A DNA stretch of 64,000 nt, from positions 46,157 to 110,156 of the forward strand of contig JACPWG010000067.1 of NCBI GenBank assembly GCA_016197205.1, written 5' to 3'. The stretch comes from Planctomycetota bacterium. Lineage in GTDB: Bacteria > Planctomycetota > MHYJ01 > WSZJ01 > JACPWG01. Positions 43,206-50,298 of this stretch are shown one piece after another. A program made the position numbers and the translations under genes. Below the pieces are notes generated by a model that saw only the letters and a program-made list of their open reading frames with translations, was not told the DNA's origin and searched no databases. Numbering within the stretch: position 1 is the first letter of the stretch; each line of letters begins with the position of its first letter.

Positions 43206-44267
43206 GTGAATCAGCATCGCGAGAGCGCACGGTCTTTCCTGCCGACCCAAGTCTACGGGTCGGAAGGCGCCCAGGTGGCCATCACGGAAAACATGGAGCC
43301 GTGGGCCGGAGCCTCGGGTTTGAGGCCATGGGCGCCTCCGGAGAATCTGCGCGAGACGAAAACCAGCAAGGATCCGACGGTCGTCGCGACGCCCTTCTAT
43401 GACACGAATCGGCCCGTCGTCCTGCTCAAGCCTCGGCTCGCCGCGGCGTGCAACAGCGACGGTCGGGTGGAGGTGTTCGGAGTCGGCGCCTACGACTCGC
43501 TTTGGCACGTCTGGCAGACGCAGCCCAGCGGCGGACCCTGGAGCGCGTGGGGAAGCCGGGCCGGAAGCCTCACGCAGCTTGCCGTCGGGCGCAACAGCGA
43601 CGGCCGCCTCGAAGTGTTCGCGATCGGGAAGGACAATGCTCTCTGGCACATCTGGCAGACGGCCCCGAGCGCCGGCCCCTGGAGCACGTGGAGGAGCCTG
43701 GGAGGCGCCGTCAAGCAGATCTCGGTGGCACGGAATCGGGATGGTCGTCTGGAGGTGTTCGGACTCGGGCTGGACGGCACTCTCAGAAACACCTGGCAGA
43801 CGAAACCGAGCGGCGCCCCGTGGAGTTCGTGGGGAAACCTTGGGGGCAATGCCCAGCAGATCGCGGCGATTCGGAATGCCGATGGCCGACTCGAGGTGTT
43901 CGGCGTCGGAACCGACAAGGCGCTCTGGCACGCCTGGCAGACGAAGTCGAGCGCGGGCCCCTGGAGCGCTTGGGCCGGCATGGCGGGAACCGTGAAGAGG
44001 ATCGCGGTCGCGCGGAACCGCGATGGGCGACTGGAGGTTTTCGCGATCTGGGCGGACGATTCCGTGCAGCACCTCTGGCAGACGAGTCCCAGCGCGGGCG
44101 CCTGGAGCGCTTGGACGAGCAGGGCAGGGAACGTCAAGCAGTTCTCGGTGACGCGCAACGGCGATGGCCGCCTCGAACTGTTTGGTATCGGTGCGGGCGA
44201 CGGGCTCTGGCACCTGTGGCAGACGAAGCCTAGTTCCGGTCCGTGGAGCGCTTGGGCGAAGTTCTAG
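43206..44267 (+). CDS. PLL-like beta-propeller lectin, six repeats
   Basis: This codes for 353 aa if GTG 43206 is the start; ATG 43293 (MEPWAGAS) is the alternative. After about 75 variable residues, six repeats of 47-48 residues follow the pattern NxDGRLEVFGxGxDxxLWHxWQTxPSxGPWSxWxxLGG. This is the blade pattern of the Photorhabdus luminescens lectin (PLL) and related fucose-binding propellers. Repeats 3 and 5 have lost the LWH motif (LRNTWQ, VQHLWQ). No signal peptide is seen. Role: sugar binding, perhaps at the cell surface or with the neighbouring secreted enzymes. The stop codon TAG is part of a CTAG site into which a miniature element has inserted. Confidence 0.85.
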   Translation: MNQHRESARSFLPTQVYGSEGAQVAITENMEPWAGASGLRPWAPPENLRETKTSKDPTVVATPFYDTNRPVVLLKPRLAAACNSDGRVEVFGVGAYDSLWHVWQTQPSGGPWSAWGSRAGSLTQLAVGRNSDGRLEVFAIGKDNALWHIWQTAPSAGPWSTWRSLGGAVKQISVARNRDGRLEVFGLGLDGTLRNTWQTKPSGAPWSSWGNLGGNAQQIAAIRNADGRLEVFGVGTDKALWHAWQTKSSAGPWSAWAGMAGTVKRIAVARNRDGRLEVFAIWADDSVQHLWQTSPSAGAWSAWTSRAGNVKQFSVTRNGDGRLELFGIGAGDGLWHLWQTKPSSGPWSAWAKF

Positions 44268-44630
44268 TGTCCCGTCTACGCTGATTCCAAGGGTCCGCCG
44301 CTGTAGCGGAGTACGCGTTCGGTGAACCCGTCATTCCAGCATGTCATCCTGAGCGGAGCGCCGCAGCGCGAAGTGAAGGATCCAGGCAAGGACGGCCGGC
44401 CAACCTTCTCAACCGGCCCTCGGACCGTGTCGTGGGCGAGCCAGTGCCCTGTCGAGAAAAGCGGTCGCTACGCTTAGTTTGGATCCTTCACTTCGCTTCG
44501 CGCTGCGGCGCTTCGCTTCGCTCAGGATGACAAGCGCATCGAATGGGTTCTCTGAAAGCTCTACCTGACGGGAGCCAGCCGACATCCACGGAGCGCCCGG
44601 CGAACCAGCAGAATATGCGTAGACGGGACA
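44268..44630. mobile_element. miniature inverted-repeat element 1, 363 bp
   Basis: Terminal inverted repeats TGTCCCGTCTACGC (44268-44281) and GCGTAGACGGGACA (44617-44630) are perfect over 14 nt. They are flanked on both sides by CTAG (44264-44267 and 44631-44634), a 4-bp target duplication. Inside are inverted copies of a CATCCTGAGCGGAGCG...GGATCC motif. There is no coding capacity, so it must be moved by a transposase in trans. Confidence 0.85.
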
Positions 44631-44875
44631 CTAGCCCTTGGCGGCGTCGAGGTCCAGCAAAGGCTCTTGCTCGGAGACGCAGCACTCGTTGGGATCCGGT
44701 CGCTCTGCCCTGGGCGTGCCCAGGGCATGAGCAAGCATGGCCTGAAGGTGACGGTTACACCGAACGAGAAGCGGAAGCTGTGGCAGAAGCTGTGGCTGTT
44801 CCTAGTCAAGCCCGAAGGGTTCGGACGGAACGGCGTCCGCAGGAGTTCCACGGGCGTCCTCCCGGGAAAGCGCGC
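44631..44875. other. gap between the miniature element and the prodomain-like gene
   Basis: An ORF from ATG 44727 (56 aa, MSKHGLKVTVTPNEKRKLWQ at its start) overlaps the next gene by 22 nt in another frame. Its first half looks protein-like, the rest does not, and no ribosome binding site is seen, so it is not called as a gene. It may be a remnant. Confidence 0.35.
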
Positions 44876-45154
44876 ATGTTCGTCACGGTGCACCTGAAGA
44901 AAGCCTTCGCCAAGGATTGGCTTCGTCAGAGGCCGGGCCTGCCCGGCACGCTGGAGTTGGGTGCGGTGTTGACCGACCTGGGACTGGCACTCGAGCCCTT
45001 ACATCCCGGGTCGACCGTCGAGGACCTTGCCGCGCACTTCTCCATCGCTGCGCCCACGGAGGAAGTGGGGCGCGAGGTCGTGCGGAGACTGAACCAGCTC
45101 GATGCTGTGGAGGGGGCGTATCTGAAACCGCTGGATGCGCCACCCTCCGTGTGA
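44876..45154 (+). CDS. small protein resembling the N-terminal prodomain of the adjacent peptidase
   Basis: This codes for 92 aa from ATG 44876 (MFVTVHLKKAFAKDWLRQRP). Its C-terminal half, RRLNQLDAVEGAYLKPLDAPP, parallels SLRSLDEVEGAYVKPAGEPP in the N-terminal region of the peptidase 34 nt downstream, and LGLALEPLHPG parallels GIALQPLFGLP. It is therefore a free-standing relative of that region, which in subtilisin-type peptidases acts as chaperone and inhibitor (I9-like). The N-terminal extension of the ORF to 44543 runs through the miniature element and is not used. An inhibitor, chaperone or immunity role is inferred. Confidence 0.65.
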   Translation: MFVTVHLKKAFAKDWLRQRPGLPGTLELGAVLTDLGLALEPLHPGSTVEDLAAHFSIAAPTEEVGREVVRRLNQLDAVEGAYLKPLDAPPSV

Positions 45155-45187
45155 CCATCGGAAGTCCTGTCTGAGAGGAGGTGGCGT

Positions 45188-46786
45188 ATGCCCCGTCGAA
45201 CTGGAAACCGGGCCGACCGGCCGTCGGCGCCGGCGTTCGGCCGACCCGAACTGATCCTGGTGACGCGCTCGGAGGCGGGCCTGCGGCTCACGCCGGACGG
45301 CTTCGCTTCCTCGGCGGGCGCGAGCACGCGGGGCTTGGCGGCGATGCTGAGCGGAGCGGGCATCGCCCTGCAGCCGCTCTTTGGGCTGCCGGAGGATCGC
45401 ATGCGGGAACGAGCGGCCTCGCTGGAGGCCTCGCACGAACTCCCCGACTACGGCGGGTTCTATCATGTCAGTGCCCCCTCGGAGCGACTGGAGGAGCTTG
45501 CGGCGTCCCTGCGCTCGCTGGACGAGGTGGAGGGCGCCTACGTCAAGCCCGCAGGCGAGCCTCCCATCGCCGACGTCGCCGAGGAAGAGGGCATCAACAC
45601 CATGTCGCCCTCCGCCGAGGAGGCGCCGGCGGTCACGCCGGACTTCACCAGCCGCCAGATCTACTTGAACGCGGCGCCGGCCGGCATTGACGCGCGCTTC
45701 GCCTGGCTGGTTCCCGGCGGCCGCGGGGCGGGCGGGCGGATCATCGATTGCGAATGGGGCTGGCGCTTCACGCACGAAGACCTGACGGCGAACCAGGGGG
45801 GCGTGGTGATCGGCGTGAACCACACCGACACCAACCACGGCACCGCCGTGTTGGGCGAGTTCAGCGGCGATCTGAACGGTCGCGGAGTCACCGGGATCTG
45901 CCCGGCCGCCTTCGTCACCTCGGCCTCGTTCCTGACGCTGCCGACGGCGAAGGTGATCCGTCAGGCCGCGGACCGGCTGCGGGCGGGCGACATCCTCCTG
46001 CTCGAGATCCACAGGCCGGGTCCGGGCGCGAGCGGGGCAGGCCAGGACGGCTTCATCGCCATCGAGTGGTGGCCCGACGATCTCGCGGCGATTCGCTACG
46101 CGGTCGCCCGCGGCGTCATCGTCGTGGAGGCGGCCGGGAACGGCGCCCGCAACCTGGACCATGCGATCTACAACACCCGGCCGCCCGGTTTCCCCGCGAC
46201 CTGGTCGAATCCTTTCAACACCGCGAACCCGACCTCCGGGGCGGTCCTGGTCGGCGCTGGGGCGCCTCCGCCGGGGACCCATGGTCGAGACCACGGCCCC
46301 GACCGTTCCCGGCTCGGCTTTTCCAACCATGGCCGCCGAGTCGACGCTCAAGGCTGGGGGCGCGAGGTGACCTCGACGGGCTACGGCGACCTCCAGGGGG
46401 GCGCGACAAGCGACGTCTGGTACACCGACACGTTCAGCGGGACCTCGAGTGCCTCCCCGATCGTGGTCGGCGCCCTTGCCTCCGTGCAGGGGGTCCTCCG
46501 CGCCCGGTCGCGTCCGCTGCTCACCCCGGCCGGCGCGCGCAACCTGCTGCGGACCACAGGGTCCCCCCAGCAGGCGGCGCCCGGTCGGCCGGTGACGGAG
46601 CGGATCGGCAACCGGCCGGACCTTCGTAAAATGATCGCACGCGTCCTCGGCACGCCGGGTGACGTGGTGGACGAGACGTTGGACCGCGACCAGGTCGTGT
46701 CCGTGCGGCCCGGGGGACAGGTCGTCATCCACATCCACTCCGCCAGCTCCACCATCAACATCAACGGGAACTCGACCGGACACTGA
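45188..46786 (+). CDS. subtilisin-like serine peptidase (S8 family) with N-terminal prodomain-like region
   Basis: This codes for 532 aa from ATG 45188, with AGGAGG seven bases upstream. Residues 1-125 form a prodomain-like region ending in LDEVEGAYVKP. The catalytic domain has Asp187 in RIIDCEWGW, His217 in TNHGTAVLGE and Ser420 in FSGTSSASPIV, with VVEAAGNGARNLD as the oxyanion Asn segment. The His motif is NHGTAV, not the usual HGTHVAG. No Sec signal peptide is visible at the N-terminus. The C-terminus ends in a short beta-rich tail (VVIHIHSASSTININGN). Its place at the head of the redox cluster suggests processing of a cluster product, which is inference. Confidence 0.88.
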   Translation: MPRRTGNRADRPSAPAFGRPELILVTRSEAGLRLTPDGFASSAGASTRGLAAMLSGAGIALQPLFGLPEDRMRERAASLEASHELPDYGGFYHVSAPSERLEELAASLRSLDEVEGAYVKPAGEPPIADVAEEEGINTMSPSAEEAPAVTPDFTSRQIYLNAAPAGIDARFAWLVPGGRGAGGRIIDCEWGWRFTHEDLTANQGGVVIGVNHTDTNHGTAVLGEFSGDLNGRGVTGICPAAFVTSASFLTLPTAKVIRQAADRLRAGDILLLEIHRPGPGASGAGQDGFIAIEWWPDDLAAIRYAVARGVIVVEAAGNGARNLDHAIYNTRPPGFPATWSNPFNTANPTSGAVLVGAGAPPPGTHGRDHGPDRSRLGFSNHGRRVDAQGWGREVTSTGYGDLQGGATSDVWYTDTFSGTSSASPIVVGALASVQGVLRARSRPLLTPAGARNLLRTTGSPQQAAPGRPVTERIGNRPDLRKMIARVLGTPGDVVDETLDRDQVVSVRPGGQVVIHIHSASSTININGNSTGH

Positions 46787-47288
46787 TCCAGTTCGCTCCA
46801 GACTGTGGGCAGGCCCATCGAACCGGCGGGCCTGCCCGATTCCCCCTGCGCCCGGCTTTCGGGGCGGGACTTGCCCAGGCGGCGAGGCCTCGAAGGGGAC
46901 AGCCGTTCGCTCCGAATCCCTGCGACCCGCGTCACCAGCGCCAGAAGGAGGACCGACGGCGAAATCGAAGTACAACATCAAGATCCGCGTGCGGGCACCG
47001 CCGCCGTGGGTTCGAGCCCATCGTGCTCCCGGAGAGTGCGCTCGAGAAGTGATGCCGGCGATGCCGCGGACATGCCGGGCGAGGCTGCTTCCGCCCGGCC
47101 CGCCGACGTGTCGCAGGCGCCCAGGACGCGTTCCAAGTCCGCTGTCGCACCCGCGCGCACGTGGCCCGGTGGGCCCAGGGGGCGCCTGCGGACCGAGGAC
47201 GCCGGTTGGAGCCCCAGGCGCCCTGGTTTCTGGCCGGCGAGGGGGCAGGGGAGGACTGTCGACGGCCCCTGTGCTGAAAGGAAGAGCG
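46787..47288. other. 502-nt gap with a possible gene remnant
   Basis: A good Shine-Dalgarno (AAGGAGG, 46945-46951) is followed by ACG and codons for AKSKYNIKIRVR, which look like a true protein start but lack ATG and soon lose coding character. The same frame stays open into the gene at 47289. I read it as a decayed small gene; no intact gene is seen. Confidence 0.4.
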
Positions 47289-48467
47289 ATGCCCGTTTTC
47301 GAACCGACCGCCGGGACTCACGAGTTCGACGCCGTCCCCGGGCTGCGGGAGGCGTGGAGCCGGTTCATTGCCGACGCCTTCGAGAGTAACCTGTATGGCG
47401 CGAAGGACTCCGCCCATTCCCTGCTGCTGAGGTGGGGTTATTCGGACGTCGACCTCCGCTTTTACAACCCTGCGTCGATGCCGATCGTCGCGGGTTCGAA
47501 GCCGGCAAACGTCTTCTGGCCCGCTCTGCCGACCTCGTATGACGGAGACTTCGGCGGCAAGAAGAAAAAACTGTACGAGTACCTCGACGCGCCCCAAAAA
47601 GAGAACGGCGTGCGCTCACGAGTCCAGGACGAGTACTGCGAATGGGTCGTCGAGCGGGATGCCTCCGGGAAGGCGGTTCGAATTCTCTTCACTTGTGAGC
47701 CGCCCGAATTCTACGACTTCCTGTACCGGGATCCCTACGGAGTGGGCAAGGCGAAGACCCGTGCCCTTCTCCTCAGCCTGTATCGCGACCGCTGCGGCAC
47801 GCCGGACGTCGCTCTCAAAGAGCTCGAGGCCGGAAAGGGCTCGAAGCGGGCCTACGATCCCTACAACTCGTGGAATGCGAAGCACTGCGTCCACATGCAG
47901 CAGGGGGCGAACACGCTCTTCGCCGAGATCAACATTGTCGCCATCGCCGGGCTCCTGCGCCGGAAAGGACAGAAGGTCCTGACCGATGCCCAGGCGCTGA
48001 TCGACTGCGGGCGCTACGGAGAACCCAAACGCCAAAGCGATCCGAAGATCGGCGCGACGATCAATCAGCTCGCCCGGGAGAATCGCTTTTTCACGCTCGA
48101 AAACCCCGTCGGACTCTACATGACGGGGCTGAACACCGCGGGCTGGTCCGTCGCGGGTCATCCGGAGCTCGACCCGCAGTCGCTTTGGAAGGTCCGAAAG
48201 GGGACGCCTGACGCCGACCCGGCGCGGTCGATGATCGTGCGGGCCGAGCTGGTCTCTCCCCCCGGCCTGACGCTGTCCGATGTCCTGATCGGCGGCGTCC
48301 CCATTCGATACGGGGCCCAAGTCGCCGAGCAGATCCAGATGCGTGTAGGCGTGCTCGTGAGCGAACCGCAGGCCCAGCTCCCGCCGCCGCATGCGATCGG
48401 CTGTCGGGATGCGAACCCGCCCGTGCCGCCGCCTGCGGCCCCCGCCCCGGGACGGGGGAACCGCTGA
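47289..48467 (+). CDS. unknown protein of the redox cluster
   Basis: This codes for 392 aa from ATG 47289 (AAAGGAAGAGCG upstream). I do not recognise the family. It is a soluble protein without signal peptide. The most conserved-looking part is the middle: YDPYNSWNAKHCVHMQQGANTLFAEINIVAIAGLLRRKGQ (about residues 190-230), which mixes Trp, Asn, His and Cys, and then GRYGEPKRQSDPKIGATINQLARENRFFTLENPVGLYM. The C-terminus is Pro-rich. The stop overlaps the DyP start as TGATG, so the two are translationally coupled. This suggests a partner, cargo or maturation factor for the peroxidase. Confidence 0.75.
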   Translation: MPVFEPTAGTHEFDAVPGLREAWSRFIADAFESNLYGAKDSAHSLLLRWGYSDVDLRFYNPASMPIVAGSKPANVFWPALPTSYDGDFGGKKKKLYEYLDAPQKENGVRSRVQDEYCEWVVERDASGKAVRILFTCEPPEFYDFLYRDPYGVGKAKTRALLLSLYRDRCGTPDVALKELEAGKGSKRAYDPYNSWNAKHCVHMQQGANTLFAEINIVAIAGLLRRKGQKVLTDAQALIDCGRYGEPKRQSDPKIGATINQLARENRFFTLENPVGLYMTGLNTAGWSVAGHPELDPQSLWKVRKGTPDADPARSMIVRAELVSPPGLTLSDVLIGGVPIRYGAQVAEQIQMRVGVLVSEPQAQLPPPHAIGCRDANPPVPPPAAPAPGRGNR

Positions 48468-50011
48468 TGGAAGTTCGCAGGGTCCGTCGGGAACCGATCC
48501 TCGCCCTCCGCGACCTCCAGGGCAACATCCTCCCCGGCTTCCGGAAGGACCGGCAGCACTTCGTCTTTTTTCGGATCGAGGATGCGTCCGCCGCGCGCCG
48601 GTGGCTCGCTTCGCTCGCCGATCGCATATCGAGCGGCGACGAGGTCCTGCACGCCCATCGCACCTGGAAGGCCTCCCGGATGCGCTTGGGACGCGAACCC
48701 GACAATGCCCATTTTCTCTTTCTCAATCTTGCCCTGTCCGCCGGTGGCTTGGCCAAGCTCCTCACGACCGCGGAGCTGGACGAGTTCGACGACGATGCGT
48801 TCAAGGTGGGCCTGGCGGCGCGCAGCGTCTACATCGGGGATCCAAAGACCGAGGGCGACCCGGGGCACGCCGCAAGCTGGAAGTTCGGCGGTCCGGGAAA
48901 GCCTGTCGACCTGCTTGCGATTCTCGCCAGTGACGATCGGCCGTGGGTCGAAGAGGAGACGGCCTCGCTGGTCACCGCGGGTGACCAGCACGGGCTCGCG
49001 CACGTGCACACGGACGTCGGCGACGTGGCACGGTCGCCCTCGCCCGGCCATGAGCAGTTCGGTTTCCGGGACGGCATTTCGGAGCTTGCGATTCGAGGCC
49101 GCCATCCCGAGCCGCCCCACGAGTTCGTGGTCCCGCGGTCCATCCCGAAGGGGAAGGGCTTTGAGGAAGTCCGGAAGCAATTCGCCACGCCGTCCAAACG
49201 GCTCGTGTGGCCCGGCAACGTGCTCTTCGGCTATCCGCGTCAGGACCCGAACGACCCCACCCAGGGAGTCGCGACCGATTTCCCGGCAGGTCCCAAGTGG
49301 GCCGCGAACGGTTCCTACCTCGTCTATCGGCGACTGCGACAAGACGTCGAAGGTTTCCGACGCTTCCTGGCCGAAACGGCCGCGAGTCTCCAGCAGTCGC
49401 TCGGGCCGGACGCGCCGCAGCCGGACAAGCTGGCGGCCATGCTGGTAGGACGTTGGCCATCGGGCACTCCCTTCATCCGGAGTCCCGGGGCCGACGCGAA
49501 GATCGCGGGCGAAGCCGCGAACTACTTCGGCTTCGACGGCCCGCTGGGACCTCCGTTGCCGGGGGACCCGGCGCCGCCGGGCGCTCCGGACCCGAACGGC
49601 CGGATCGTCCCGCTCGCCTCGCACATTCGAAAGTCGAATCCCCGGGACCTCGGCACGGACATCGGCCCCGCGACGCGGACACCGCCGCGCCTCCTCGTGC
49701 GACGGGGCATCACCTACGCGGACGGCGAAGGCCCGGATGCCGATCGCGGGTTGCTCTTCGTGGCGTACCAGTCGTCGATCCAAAATCAGTTCGAGTTCCT
49801 CATGCGGACGTGGATCAACAACCCCGACCGACCGGAACCGCAGGCGGGACACGACCCGATCCTGGTGCAGAGGCCGGGAGGAACCGCTTTGCTCCGGCTT
49901 GCCGGCACGGAGCTGCGGATTCCGCTTCCTGGAGGGCTCGTGATCCCGACCGGCGGCGAGTATTTTTTCGCGCCGTCCGTGAGCTTCTTTGAGCGACGGC
50001 TGCGAGGCTAG
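48467..50011 (+). CDS. DyP-type haem peroxidase
   Basis: This codes for 514 aa. DLQGNILPGF at the N-terminus is the standard DyP start. The distal GxxDG motif is GFRDG at 199-203 (Asp202), and the proximal haem ligand is probably His386 in LASHIRKSNPRDLG. RLLVRRGITYADGEGPDADRGLLFVAYQSSIQNQFEFLMRTW is the family's C-terminal signature. Length is on the long side, as in class C/D or V DyPs. No Tat or Sec signal peptide is present. It uses H2O2 to oxidise dyes, phenolics or other donors. The nearby LodA-type oxidases would make H2O2, which gives a reason for its presence. Its stop TAG lies in the CTAG site of a miniature element. Confidence 0.92.
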   Translation: MEVRRVRREPILALRDLQGNILPGFRKDRQHFVFFRIEDASAARRWLASLADRISSGDEVLHAHRTWKASRMRLGREPDNAHFLFLNLALSAGGLAKLLTTAELDEFDDDAFKVGLAARSVYIGDPKTEGDPGHAASWKFGGPGKPVDLLAILASDDRPWVEEETASLVTAGDQHGLAHVHTDVGDVARSPSPGHEQFGFRDGISELAIRGRHPEPPHEFVVPRSIPKGKGFEEVRKQFATPSKRLVWPGNVLFGYPRQDPNDPTQGVATDFPAGPKWAANGSYLVYRRLRQDVEGFRRFLAETAASLQQSLGPDAPQPDKLAAMLVGRWPSGTPFIRSPGADAKIAGEAANYFGFDGPLGPPLPGDPAPPGAPDPNGRIVPLASHIRKSNPRDLGTDIGPATRTPPRLLVRRGITYADGEGPDADRGLLFVAYQSSIQNQFEFLMRTWINNPDRPEPQAGHDPILVQRPGGTALLRLAGTELRIPLPGGLVIPTGGEYFFAPSVSFFERRLRG

Positions 50012-50224
50012 TGTCCCGTCTACGCTAATTCCAAGGGTCCGCCGCTGTAGCGGAGTACGCGTTCGGTGAACCCGTCATCCCGACATGTCATCCTGAGCGG
50101 AGCGCCGCAGCGCGAAGCGAAGGATCCAAGCAAAAACGGACGCCCAACCTTCTCAACCGGCCCTCGGACCGTTCGACCTCCACCGAGCGCTCGGCGAACC
50201 AGCAGAATAGGCGTAGACGGGACA
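50012..50224. mobile_element. miniature inverted-repeat element 2, 213 bp
   Basis: It has the same terminal inverted repeats as the element at 44268 (TGTCCCGTCTACGC at 50012-50025 and GCGTAGACGGGACA at 50211-50224). The left flank is CTAG (50008-50011), the right flank CTCG, so the target duplication has one mismatch. Its interior is a shortened version of element 1, lacking the second CATCCTGAGC arm. The remaining bases to 50298 are the leader of the next gene. Confidence 0.83.
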
Positions 50225-50298
50225 CTCGTGATCGACCCAACACGGAGAGGTGGCTCTACGCGGTTTGTAAAGCTCCGGTTCCCTTCGTGGGGGTTGCC

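Noticed and set aside
46659..47288. N-terminal extension of the gene at 47289
   Set aside because: The frame is open, but it overlaps the peptidase gene and most of it lacks protein-like composition. ATG 47289 has a good ribosome binding site.
48467..50011. Encapsulin cargo system around the DyP peroxidase
   Set aside because: DyPs are often encapsulin cargo, but no encapsulin gene is visible on either side and the C-terminus shows no clear targeting tail.
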